This document shows, piece by piece, positions 26,801-33,147 of a stretch of DNA of 64,000 nt; within the stretch, counting starts at the first letter, position 1; each line of letters begins with the position of its first letter. The DNA lies in the NCBI GenBank assembly GCA_045576855.1, contig JAZNHG010000054.1:62001-126000 (forward strand), in the 5' to 3' direction. The notes below the pieces were generated by a model. That model saw nothing but the letters and a program-made list of their open reading frames with translations. It ran no database searches and was not told where the DNA came from. The position numbers and the translations under genes were made by a program. The DNA is from Colimorpha sp045576855. Its GTDB lineage: Bacteria > Bacteroidota > Bacteroidia > Bacteroidales > P3.

Positions 26801-27080
26801 CCGCGAGTTCCTCGAGATTGTCAGCCAGGTCTTCGCCGAGTGGCTACCTAGCCTCAAGGACGTCAGCTTCCTTGCCTGCTGGGCCGGACGCTACACCGAG
26901 CCGCGCTATATCGTAGACCCCGAGGTGGGGCTGCTGACCGGCCTCCGTGGCCACGGCTTCATGCTGGGCCAGTACCTGGCCAAGCTCTACGTGGACAAGT
27001 ACCTGGGTCGCGAGGTGCCGGGCTACATGAAGGACCTGGCACTCAGTGGCCACGGCCTCAGTGAGAACGCCTTCAAGTAG
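23835..27080 (+). CDS. Fused multi-domain ferredoxin/FAD oxidoreductase (HcnABC / opine-proline-dehydrogenase-like)
   Basis: 1,081 residues, apparently a fusion of what are separate subunits elsewhere. In order: [2Fe-2S] domain with Cys60, Cys65, Cys68, Cys80; a pyridine-nucleotide-disulfide oxidoreductase domain (VGAGPAG at ~126-132, second Rossmann motif TVGAGNIGY); a two-cluster [4Fe-4S] segment at ~470-515 (CNPCTFSCP, CIGCMECVNHCP); a BFD-like [2Fe-2S] domain at ~608-660 (CHCEDITDEQI, GPCRGKRC); and a D-amino-acid-oxidase-like FAD domain from ~705 (FIAGGGIAGSG). This order matches HcnA-HcnB-HcnC or the alpha/gamma/beta parts of opine and hydroxyproline oxidases. Substrate unknown; an imino or amino acid is likely. 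An AAT-TCA heptamer tract encodes HNSEFIIQNSE between the ferredoxin and BFD parts. Confidence 0.85.
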   Translation: MYRIERHPILDIPATEEVQFLYEGKPVVGRKGYTIAKALHEAGYPVHSHSLAGRNRSLECGIGKCGACEMLVDGVVRRICITPVDGVREVRSITHEADLPGVTFNPPQRPQENLALNVYKTQVAIVGAGPAGLACREQLNAFGIDNIVVDSNPRIGGQFNMQTHQFFFFEREKKYGGMRGFDIAKTLAGQDQEGILLNTTVWDILEGPRVAVKNMATGQMAYIDAQHLVVAAGAVPFMPPFENDDLPGVYTAAVFQKMMNQEHTLLGKRVLTVGAGNIGYLTSYQGMQAGATIKAIIEAQPHEGGFPVQANRVRRLGIPIMTGYTLLRAIPNDDHTGIVGAVIAQCENFKPIPGTEQVIEDIDIINICTGLVPDNQLLTKGKELFGHHVYGAGDAVRIGEGTSAVLRGRQVAYEIAQEMGQRFNYDDYLDISRQYIDSQQHPVRLKERPTLPTADRMAARPFVQLDCLYGFACNPCTFSCPQGAISKPTTSSTPTVDYEKCIGCMECVNHCPGLAIFGYNMQKQWCFLPIEYEVPEGAEVYLVDNNGSKIGEGTVEKVLKKDNKTNVARVHVSRADGQLTDIKGFIVKEKYPEPLHNSEFIIQNSEPTFVCHCEDITDEQILAVVGDRKYISVDELKHITRMGMGPCRGKRCIARARQLLRSHGIELTGDATPRAPLSNQVSLADIYTEGRKEVYVFPKHNDVQHEEVRVFIAGGGIAGSGLFRYFSEAGLKPVMVNWSRGASWRNIGGGRPAFSNPDIADIAQHSHEIFKQIQAVHNINYKPTHYVNLVHDDATYRALDASRAWSDAYMIDRKDFKREISPLWDDSRTTYSHALITRDCWQATPGRVIDYIRGIGTSLGGRYYEDTELLSVWRKDDKVVALVRNHEGKYIEYVCDHFVNAMGWGAEKFTDMLGIDTGLYPVKHQAFITRRLPMMGPNGGPLDMIIDRRHYKGFSAVYGQQFEHTGQIIGCASPDTDAYETRQNIKYNSREFLEIVSQVFAEWLPSLKDVSFLACWAGRYTEPRYIVDPEVGLLTGLRGHGFMLGQYLAKLYVDKYLGREVPGYMKDLALSGHGLSENAFK
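25619..25655 (+). repeat. In-frame tract ATAATTCAGAATTC in the oxidoreductase linker
   Basis: Three copies of (C)ATAATTC/AGAATTC heptamer-type units read as HNSEFIIQNSE, at a domain border. Confidence 0.88.
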
Positions 27081-27083
27081 GCG

Positions 27084-27512
27084 CTACATCCGCTCGAAGT
27101 CGCTGCGGATAATCCCGTAAGGCGGCACATCGCTACGTTTCGCAAGGTTGAGGCTGTCGAGGAAGACTATCTCCTCGGCGCCCCAACCTTCGTCTTCGTA
27201 GAAGATGCTGTCGCCGACCACCCAGTAGCGGGTGCTGTCGCTGATGTAGGTGCCGTAGCCGGTGTGTCCCGTTGTGTTGATGTACATGCCGTCGGCTCGG
27301 TACTCATCAATGCTGTAGAGGCCGCCCGAAAGTGCTTGGCCGTCCATCATCACCATGTTCCAGCGGCCGATCAGCAGGTCGGCAGCCGTAGGCTCCGGTG
27401 TGCCGGCTGGGGCGGTGTCGGTGGTTGTGGTGGGTTCGTCGGGGTTGCAGGCCACCGCCAGAGTCATCGCTGCTGCCATCAGCAGGCTTGCATAACGTTT
27501 CTTCTGTGTCAT
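27084..27512 (-). CDS. Lipocalin-like lipoprotein
   Basis: 142 residues from ATG 27512 (MTQKKRYASLLMAAAMTLAVAC). A longer frame from 27611 was rejected since it places 33 non-signal residues in front. After a Thr/Pro-rich spacer the body (LLIGRWNMVMMDGQ, YWVVGDSIFYED, IVFLDSLNLA) follows the pattern of small lipocalin-like lipoproteins of Bacteroidota, beginning with a GxW motif. Function unknown. It is convergent with the oxidoreductase, separated by 3 nt. Confidence 0.72.
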   Translation of the reverse strand: MTQKKRYASLLMAAAMTLAVACNPDEPTTTTDTAPAGTPEPTAADLLIGRWNMVMMDGQALSGGLYSIDEYRADGMYINTTGHTGYGTYISDSTRYWVVGDSIFYEDEGWGAEEIVFLDSLNLAKRSDVPPYGIIRSDFERM

Positions 27513-27679
27513 AGCATATTGGTTATAGGGGTTCTGTACAGATATAATACCCACTTTTGGACCGTAATCTGACACCGGCAGAAAAAAAATATCCGCCCCA
27601 CCCATCCACACGTCGCCGGGGGACCGACCCTGGCAGGCACTCCTATGGTCATGTCAAATCCGATTCAAACACATGCTAA

Positions 27680-27813
27680 AACCTTATCAACTACTACTAT
27701 AGTAGGTGTTGGTAAGTCGTTGGTAAGTCGTTGGTAAGTCGTTGGTAAGTCGATGATAGGTTGGGGGCCTGTCTTTCAGTGGGTTACAAAGGCGGTTTTT
27801 CGCGTCACAACAG
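27680..27813 (+). repeat. Dispersed repeat family A, copy 2
   Basis: Same order as copy 1: CTACTATAGTAG palindrome, 11-bp units GTTGGTAAGTC (four), core GATGATAGGTTGG...CACAACAGG. It sits at the head of a 650-nt spacer without genes. Confidence 0.88.
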
Positions 27814-27819
27814 GGCGTT

Positions 27820-28058
27820 TTTTTTCAGTGTTCAGTGTTTAGTGTTTAGTGTTCAGTGTTCATTGTTTAGTGTTCATTGTTTAGTGTTCAGTGTTCAGTG
27901 TTTAGTGTTCAGTGTTTAGTGTTTAGTGTTCAGTGTTTAGTGTTCAGTGTTTAGTGTTCAGTGTTTAGTGTTCAGTGTTTAGTGTTCAGTGTTTAGTGTT
28001 CAGTGTTTAGTGTTCAGTGTTTAGTGTTCAGTGTTTAGTGTTCAGTGTTCAGTATCCG
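27820..28058 (+). repeat. Large heptamer array (GTGTTCA/GTGTTTA)
   Basis: Roughly 30 consecutive heptamers, mixing GTGTTCA and GTGTTTA with rare GTGTTCATT variants. The largest array in the window. It shows no spacers and no coding potential. Confidence 0.95.
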
Positions 28059-28071
28059 GGTGCGGCAGCCT

Positions 28072-28206
28072 GCTCTCCACTCTCCACTCTCCGCTTTCCA
28101 CTCTCCGCTTTCCGCTCTCCGCTCTCCACTCTCCGCTCTCCACTCTCCGCTCTCCACTCTCCACTCTCCACTCTCCGCTCTCCACTCTCCACTCTCCACT
28201 CTCCGC
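28072..28206 (+). repeat. Heptamer array (CTCCACT/CTCCGCT)
   Basis: About 19 units, the complement of the GTGGAGA units found in the macroglobulin gene, ending about 50 nt before the polymerase promoter. Confidence 0.95.
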
Positions 28207-28256
28207 TCATTTCATGTGCAGTATAATTTATGTGCCGGGGATTCGTTTTTTTTGTG

Positions 28257-28264
28257 TATATTTG
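28257..28264 (+). promoter_or_regulatory. -7 box (TATATTTG) for the Y-family polymerase gene
   Basis: TATATTTGC ends only 9 nt before ATG 28274. The expected start of transcription would be within a few bases of the ATG, so the mRNA may be leaderless. It also excludes the longer frames starting in the repeat array. Confidence 0.65.
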
Positions 28265-28273
28265 CAGCCGAAA

Positions 28274-29746
28274 ATGAACAGCTATATCGCCATAGACCTG
28301 AAGTCGTTCTACGCCTCGGTGGAGTGCGTGGAGCGTGGGCTGGACCCGCTGACTACCAATCTGGTGGTGGCCGACGTGTCGCGGACCGAGAAGACCATCT
28401 GCCTGGCCGTCTCGCCCTCGCTGAAGGCATATGGCATTCCGGGACGCGCCCGATTGTTCGAGGTGGTGGAGCGGCTGCGCCAGGTGAACCTGGACCGCCT
28501 CTACCATTCGCCCGAAGGCATCTTCCGCGGCAAGTCGGTCCACGCCCCCGAGCTCCAGGCACGGCCCGAGCTGGAGGTGGACTATATAGCCGCCCCGCCG
28601 CGCATGGCCTTCTATATGGACTACAGCGCGCGCGTCTACAAGGTCTACCTGCGCTATGTGGCCCCCGAAGACATACATGTCTACTCGGTCGACGAGGTGT
28701 TTCTCGACGTCACCCACTACCTGGCCACCTACCGTTGCACCCCCCACGAGTTGGCGATGCGCATGATACGCGACGTGCTGCGCGAGACGGGCATCACCGC
28801 CACCGCCGGCATCGGCACCAATATGTATCTGGCCAAGGTGGCGATGGATATCGTGGCCAAGCGCCTGACGGCCGACGCCGACGGTGTGCGCATAGCCGAA
28901 CTGGACGAGCAGAGCTACCGCCGCGAGCTGTGGTGCCACCGTCCGCTGACCGACTTCTGGCGCGTGGGACGCGGCATCAGCCGCAAGCTGGAAGCGGGCG
29001 GTATGTACACGATGGGCGACGTGGCGCGCCGTTCGCTGACCGACGAGGCGCTGCTCTACCGTCTCTTCGGCGTCAATGCCGAGTTGCTCATCGACCACGC
29101 CTGGGGGTGGGAGCCCTGCCAGATGGCCGACATCAAAGCCTACCGTCCGGCGGTGCATTCGCTCAGCTCGGGCCAGGTGCTGCAGGAGCCCTACACCGCC
29201 GCCAAGGCGCGCGTGGTGGCGCGCGAGATGGCCGAGTCGATGGCGCTGGACCTGGTGGACAAGGGTTTGGCCACCGACCAGCTCTCGCTCTCGGTGGGCT
29301 ACGACCGCGAGAGTCCGCAGCTGGAAGACCATCAGGTGTCGCTCGACTGGTACGGACGTCCGGTGCCGCGTCCGGCCCACGGGTCGGCACGCCTGCCGAT
29401 GCCCACGTCGTCGTCGCAGATTATCATAGAGACGGTGGCCGACCTCTTCGACCGGCTGGTGGACCCGCGTCTGCTGGTGCGCAGGTTGAATATTGGCGCC
29501 GACCATGTGGCCCCCGAGGTGGAGTCCGTGCCCGACACGCAGCTCAGCCTCTTTGCCGACAGCGAGGAAGAGGTGCGCCGACGTGAGGAAGAACGCGCCA
29601 AGCGTCAGCGCGAGCGGCGCATGCAGGAAGCCACGCTGGCCATCAAGAAGAAATACGGCAAGAATGCCCTGCTGCGCGGCACCGACTTCGAGGAGGGTGC
29701 CACCGCCCGCCAGCGCAACCGCCAGATTGGGGGGCATCATGAATGA
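28274..29746 (+). CDS. Y-family DNA polymerase, UvrX/DinB-like
   Basis: 490 residues from ATG 28274 (MNSYIAIDLKSFYASVEC). The Y-family catalytic motifs are present: DLKSFYASVE with the first acidic residue, and SVDEVFLD with the metal-binding Asp-Glu. A helix-hairpin-helix region lies near ~235-260, then the little-finger domain. The C-terminus (AIKKKYGKNALLRGTDFEEGATARQRNRQIGGH) matches the UvrX/YqjW subgroup rather than Pol IV. It performs translesion synthesis. In that subgroup a small companion gene follows, as here. Confidence 0.9.
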   Translation: MNSYIAIDLKSFYASVECVERGLDPLTTNLVVADVSRTEKTICLAVSPSLKAYGIPGRARLFEVVERLRQVNLDRLYHSPEGIFRGKSVHAPELQARPELEVDYIAAPPRMAFYMDYSARVYKVYLRYVAPEDIHVYSVDEVFLDVTHYLATYRCTPHELAMRMIRDVLRETGITATAGIGTNMYLAKVAMDIVAKRLTADADGVRIAELDEQSYRRELWCHRPLTDFWRVGRGISRKLEAGGMYTMGDVARRSLTDEALLYRLFGVNAELLIDHAWGWEPCQMADIKAYRPAVHSLSSGQVLQEPYTAAKARVVAREMAESMALDLVDKGLATDQLSLSVGYDRESPQLEDHQVSLDWYGRPVPRPAHGSARLPMPTSSSQIIIETVADLFDRLVDPRLLVRRLNIGADHVAPEVESVPDTQLSLFADSEEEVRRREEERAKRQRERRMQEATLAIKKKYGKNALLRGTDFEEGATARQRNRQIGGHHE

Positions 29747-29812
29747 ATTAAGAATTAAGAATTAAGAATTACACGTACCCCTTAAACCTTAAACCCTTTA
29801 AACCTTAAACCA
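29747..29812 (+). repeat. Two heptamer tracts (GAATTAA and AAACCTT) between polymerase and companion gene
   Basis: Three AAGAATT units, then about four CTTAAAC/CCTTAAA units ending at CAT (29813). They fill the entire spacer and replace the expected start region of the next gene. Confidence 0.85.
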
Positions 29813-29861
29813 TATCGACACCGATTTTCCATACGAGGATATCATAGGGCTGCCGCACCAT

Positions 29862-30050
29862 GTGTCAACCCAGCGGCCGCATATGTCGCGGCTCGACCGC
29901 GCGGCACAGTTCGCCCCCTTCGCGGCCCTCAACGGCCATTCGGCCGTGATTGCCAATGCCGCCAATCAACATGTCGACGACATCAACACTCCGCAGTTCG
30001 AGACGGACTATCTGCTCAATATCCTCTCAGACAGGGATTATAGTGAGTAG
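29862..30050 (+). CDS. Small companion of UvrX-like polymerase (YolD-like type); start codon unclear
   Basis: The conserved part begins at least 15 residues before the first usable start (GTG 29862): the frame upstream reads DTDFPYEDIIGLPHHVSTQRP, which fits the N-terminus of proteins encoded after UvrX-type polymerases (DDII-LPHHVS-x-RP-x-M). The frame is open from 29802 but has no ATG, GTG or TTG before 29862; ATG 29883 is internal. Either a rare start (ATC 29814, ATA 29844, CTG 29850) is used, or the heptamer tract destroyed the start. From GTG it encodes 62 residues (RLDRAAQFAPFAAL, then a short acidic tail). Function unknown. Confidence 0.6.
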   Translation: MSTQRPHMSRLDRAAQFAPFAALNGHSAVIANAANQHVDDINTPQFETDYLLNILSDRDYSE

Positions 30051-30056
30051 TGGTCT

Positions 30057-30101
30057 TTAGTGTTCAGTGTTCAGTGTTTAGTGTTTAGTGGTCAGTGTTC
30101 A
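30057..30101 (+). repeat. Short GTGTTCA/GTGTTTA array
   Basis: Six heptamers of the same family as 27820-28058. Confidence 0.88.
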
Positions 30102-30141
30102 GGAGCGGGAGCCCGTTCTTTGCTCTTCACTCTTTGCACTT

Positions 30142-30385
30142 ATTCCGCAGGCGGGCCGCCTGCGTACCAAGGAGCGAGAGTCCGCTCTCCGTTCTTCACT
30201 CTTTGCACTCATCCCCCAGGCGGGCCGCCTGCGTAGCAAAGAGCGTGAGCCCGTTCTTTGCTCTCCGCTCTTTGCACTCATTCCGCAGGCGGGCCGCCTG
30301 CGTACCAAGGAGCGGGAGCCCGTTCTCTGCTCTTCACTCTTTGCATTCATTCCGCAGGCGGGCCGCCTGCGTACCAAAGAGCGGG
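30142..30385. repeat. Tandem array of four 69-bp units with GCAGGC palindromes
   Basis: GCGGGCCGCC centres lie at 30151, 30220, 30289 and 30358, exactly 69 bp apart. Each unit joins a palindrome (CCGCAGGCGGG-CCGCCTGCGTACC) to heptamer-like sequence (AGCGGGAGCCCGTTCT, CTCTTTGCACTCATT). Because 69 is a multiple of three, long frames run through it on both strands; they are repeats, not genes. Confidence 0.92.
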
Positions 30386-30498
30386 AGCCCGTTCTCCGTT
30401 CTCCACTCTCCGTTCTCCACTCTCCGTTCTCCACTCTCCGTTCTCCACTCTCCGTTCTCCACTCTCCACTCTCCACTCTCCGCTCTCCACTCTCCGCT
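30386..30498 (+). repeat. Heptamer array (CTCCACT/CTCCGTT)
   Basis: About 16 units, running to the last codon of the next gene. Same family as 28072-28206. Confidence 0.93.
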
Positions 30499-30981
30499 CT
30501 ATTTCTGCATCATGAATTCTGCCACGAGTTCCAGCCAGTGGGCGTCTACCTCGTCGAAGGTGGCCAATTCTCGGCTGTCGATGTCCAGAACGGCCACCAC
30601 ACGGTTGTCGTCGCGCAGGGGCACCACTATCTCGCTGCGGCTTTCAGTAGAGCAGGCGATATGTCCGGGGAACTGTTCCACGTCGGGCACCACTATGGTG
30701 CGCTCCTTCTTCCATGCCGTACCGCACACGCCGCGTCCGTAGCCGATATGCACGCATGCCAGTGGTCCCTGGAACGGGCCGAGAACCAGCTCTGTGGTTT
30801 GCGGTTGGAGGTCTGTGGGTGTTGCCACTGGCATGACGCGGTAGAACCCTGTCCACCAGAATCCAAACTCCTGGTGCAGCAGTGCGCTCACGTTGGCCAT
30901 CTTGGCTATGAGGTTTGTTTCGCCCTCGCAGAGAGATTGCACCTGCGAAAGCACTTGCTCGTAATGGGTCTCTTTGTTCAC
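30499..30981 (-). CDS. Free methionine-(R)-sulfoxide reductase (GAF domain)
   Basis: 160 residues from GTG 30981 (VNKETHYEQVLSQVQSL), chosen because family members begin with an NKEEKY-like helix and run ~155-165 residues; the frame extends upstream into the neighbouring gene without homology. Catalytic Cys candidates are in LACVHIGYGRGVCGTAW and GHIACS, and the loop VVPDVEQFPGHIACSTESRSEI is diagnostic of the fRMsr/YebR family. It reduces free Met-R-sulfoxide in the cytosol. The stop codon abuts a heptamer array. Confidence 0.92.
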   Translation of the reverse strand: MNKETHYEQVLSQVQSLCEGETNLIAKMANVSALLHQEFGFWWTGFYRVMPVATPTDLQPQTTELVLGPFQGPLACVHIGYGRGVCGTAWKKERTIVVPDVEQFPGHIACSTESRSEIVVPLRDDNRVVAVLDIDSRELATFDEVDAHWLELVAEFMMQK

Positions 30982-31010
30982 TTTGGTAATGAGTGTTGTA
31001 TGGGTGTATA

Positions 31011-31868
31011 TCAGAGGCTGCTGTAACTGGGGGTGAAGGTGTCTCCGCCAGCGAGGCTGCCGGTAGTGAGCCCCTTCTTCAGCCAGCGCATGCGCTGCTG
31101 CGAGGTGCCGTGGGTGAAGCTCTCGGGTGTGCTGTAGCCGCGGGCTTTCTTCTGCAGGTAGTCGTCGCCAATCTTCTGGGCTGCGTTGATGGCTTCCTCG
31201 ATGTCGCCGTCCTGCAGCGAGCCGAACATGCGGTTCTCGTGGTATCCCCACACACCGGCATAGTAGTCGGCCTGGAGCTCGATGCGGACACTGGTCTTGT
31301 TCTTCTCCGTCTCACCTTGGCGGGCCATCTGGCTGTGCGCCTGGTCCAGGGTGCCGAGCAGGTGCTGCACGTGGTGTCCCACTTCATGGGCTATGACGTA
31401 GGCACAGGCAAAGTCGCCCGCGGCACCGATGCTTCGGCTCATCTCGTTGAAGAAGTCCAGATCGAGGTAGACCTGCTCGTCGGCCGAGCAGTAGAAAGGA
31501 CCAGCCGCCGAGGTGGCGCCGCCGCAGGCGCTCTGTACCGAGCCGTGGAAGAAGATGAGCTTGGGCGCACGATAGGTGAGCCCTTGCTTGCGGAATTCGG
31601 CTGTCCACACGTCCTCGGTCGAGGCAAGTATCTGGAGGGCGAAGGTCTTGAACTCTTCTTCCTGGGCCGTAGGGGTGTACTCTTCGGTGGTCTGCATCTG
31701 GTTGGAGGCTACCTGCTCGATGACCTGCGACGGGTCGCGCCCCATGAGGAGCATGATGAGTGCCACGATGATGGCACCGCCTCCACCGAGGCCGGCAATC
31801 TTGGCGCCGTTGCCTTTGCCGCGGCGGTCTTCGTAATTTGTACTTTGTCTGCGATTGTTAAGGTCCAT
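31011..31868 (-). CDS. YpfJ-family neutral zinc metallopeptidase, membrane-anchored
   Basis: 285 residues. One N-terminal membrane segment (GGGGAIIVALIMLLM, ~28-42) follows a short basic region. The domain contains IFFHGSVQSACGGATSAAGPFYC, the zinc site HEVGHHVQ, and the third-ligand region ELQADYYAGVWGY. This is the standard arrangement of the YpfJ/KPN_02809 family, whose substrates are unknown. Located 29 nt upstream of the methionine-sulfoxide reductase gene on the same strand. Confidence 0.93.
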   Translation of the reverse strand: MDLNNRRQSTNYEDRRGKGNGAKIAGLGGGGAIIVALIMLLMGRDPSQVIEQVASNQMQTTEEYTPTAQEEEFKTFALQILASTEDVWTAEFRKQGLTYRAPKLIFFHGSVQSACGGATSAAGPFYCSADEQVYLDLDFFNEMSRSIGAAGDFACAYVIAHEVGHHVQHLLGTLDQAHSQMARQGETEKNKTSVRIELQADYYAGVWGYHENRMFGSLQDGDIEEAINAAQKIGDDYLQKKARGYSTPESFTHGTSQQRMRWLKKGLTTGSLAGGDTFTPSYSSL

Positions 31869-31874
31869 TGTATT

Positions 31875-31936
31875 TTAGGGTTTAAGGTTTAGAGTTTAAG
31901 GTTTAAGGTTTAAGGTTTAATTCTTAATTCTTAATT
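31875..31936. repeat. Heptamer tracts (GGTTTAA, then TTAATTC)
   Basis: About six GGTTTAA/AGTTTAA units and three TTAATTC units; the latter encode the last residues and stop of the glycosyltransferase at 31924. Confidence 0.9.
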
Positions 31937-33087
31937 ATTTCCTCCAGCGGGGCCACCGCGGCTGGCCAGGAGTAGTGTTCCACGACAAAGCGATGACCGC
32001 TGTCGGCGATGGTGTTGTGTAGTTCGTCTAGGGTCAGTTTTAGTATCAGGTCGGCCAGTTCATCGGCATTGTCGCCCACCAACAGGTGTTCCCACGGGGT
32101 GGCTCCCAACGGTTTGGCAGCAATGGTGGTGGTGATGCAGGGCAGGCCCATCGACATGGCTTCCAGCAGTTTGTTCTGCATGCCGGAGCCTATACGCATA
32201 GGGGCTATGAAGATGCGCGCCGAAGCGTAGGCTTCGCGTATGTCGGGCAGCCGACCGCTGACGGTGACTTTGGGACCGGCCAGTGCCCGCACGGCGGGCT
32301 TGGGGTCAGCGCCGGCAATGAGCACGTTGATACCGTGGGGCTGTTTCTTCCACACCAGCGGCATTATCTCCTTCACCAGCCAGCAGGCGGCATCGACATT
32401 GGGGGCGTAGGACATGTTGCCGGTGAAGACGATGGTGTAGTCAGTGGGTAGTGGGTAGTGGGCAGTGGGCAGCACTTGGAAGTAGTCGGTGTCGACGCCG
32501 TTGGGCACAAGTTGTACGGAGGGACTGATGGCATCGCGGTCAATGGCACTGATGACGGTGGTGGCGTCGAATAGGGAGAGGGCTTGCTGCTCGGTGCGCT
32601 GCAATGCTTTGTATTCATAGTTTAGGATGAGTCGCAGCAGTCCATGCGAGTGTTCCATGCGGCGGCGGGTGTTGAGGGAGAGGGCATCCTGGAAGTCGAG
32701 TACCTTGCGGTAGGATGAGCCCATGACGGTGGGCATGGTGCGCACCATCTGGCAGTAGACCACGTCTGGCTGCACCTGCCGTTCCCATCGGGTGTAGGCA
32801 CGGCGTGCACGGTGCGAAGTCCAGTAGCCCAGCTGTAGCGGCTTGCCGCAGAGGAAGGCTTTAAGTACCCCCCAGGCGCTCTCCCACCAGCGGATGCGAC
32901 AGAAGTCGACGGCGGTGCAGAGGGTGTGCAGGTGGTCGTAGTCGTCGTGGGCCACTGGCTGGTGCGACAGGGCGAAGAGGTACACCTCGTGCCGCTTGGC
33001 CAGTTCGACAATCTGGTGGTAGGCACGCAGTTTGTCGCCCTTGTCGAGAGGGTAGGGGAAGCGGGGCAGGAGCACGAGGATCGTCAT
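31924..33087 (-). CDS. Glycosyltransferase, GT4/Stp1 (TIGR03087)-like, with repeat insertion
   Basis: 387 residues. The start MTILVLLPRFPYPLDKGDKLRAYH is typical of sugar transferases of the TIGR03087 type linked to exopolysaccharide systems. The GT-B nucleotide-sugar region is PMRIGSGMQNKLLEAMSMGLPCITTT with the Glu of the EX7E-type motif. A tract of GTGGGTA/GTGGGCA heptamers (32436-32474) encodes VLPTAHYPLPTDYT at about residues 205-218, immediately before TIVFTGNMSY. The C-terminal EEIIKN and stop lie in an AATTAAG tract. It is in the parC-lepB operon. Confidence 0.88.
   Translation of the reverse strand: MTILVLLPRFPYPLDKGDKLRAYHQIVELAKRHEVYLFALSHQPVAHDDYDHLHTLCTAVDFCRIRWWESAWGVLKAFLCGKPLQLGYWTSHRARRAYTRWERQVQPDVVYCQMVRTMPTVMGSSYRKVLDFQDALSLNTRRRMEHSHGLLRLILNYEYKALQRTEQQALSLFDATTVISAIDRDAISPSVQLVPNGVDTDYFQVLPTAHYPLPTDYTIVFTGNMSYAPNVDAACWLVKEIMPLVWKKQPHGINVLIAGADPKPAVRALAGPKVTVSGRLPDIREAYASARIFIAPMRIGSGMQNKLLEAMSMGLPCITTTIAAKPLGATPWEHLLVGDNADELADLILKLTLDELHNTIADSGHRFVVEHYSWPAAVAPLEEIIKN
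32436..32474 (-). repeat. In-frame heptamer tract (GTGGGTA) in glycosyltransferase gene
   Basis: Same family as 23025-23056 in the macroglobulin gene; both are read PTxHYPLPT. Confidence 0.92.
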
Positions 33088-33089
33088 CA

Positions 33090-33147
33090 GTTATGAGTTT
33101 TATTAGTTATGAGTTACGAGTCGTGAGTTTTAATTTTTAATTCTTAA
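33090..33147. repeat. Short repeats (ATGAGTT, TTAATTC) in the parC-glycosyltransferase spacer
   Basis: Several GTTATGAGTT/ACGAGT-type copies and an AATTCTTAATT end that reaches the parC stop. Confidence 0.75.

Noticed and set aside
27820..28206. CRISPR array
   Set aside because: Units are 7 bp without spacers, and no cas genes are present.
28031..28273. N-terminal extension of the polymerase frame through the repeat arrays
   Set aside because: The promoter box at 28257-28264 lies inside it and the extension is only repeat-coded Ser/Leu/His; the polymerase begins at ATG 28274.
30142..30385. CRISPR-like array with 69-bp period
   Set aside because: Whole units are repeated, including the would-be spacers; no cas genes nearby.
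30088..31026. 312-codon plus frame (and a 125-codon minus frame) over the repeat region
   Set aside because: The frames exist because the unit length (69 bp) is a multiple of three; the residues are pure repeat and then antisense to the methionine-sulfoxide reductase.
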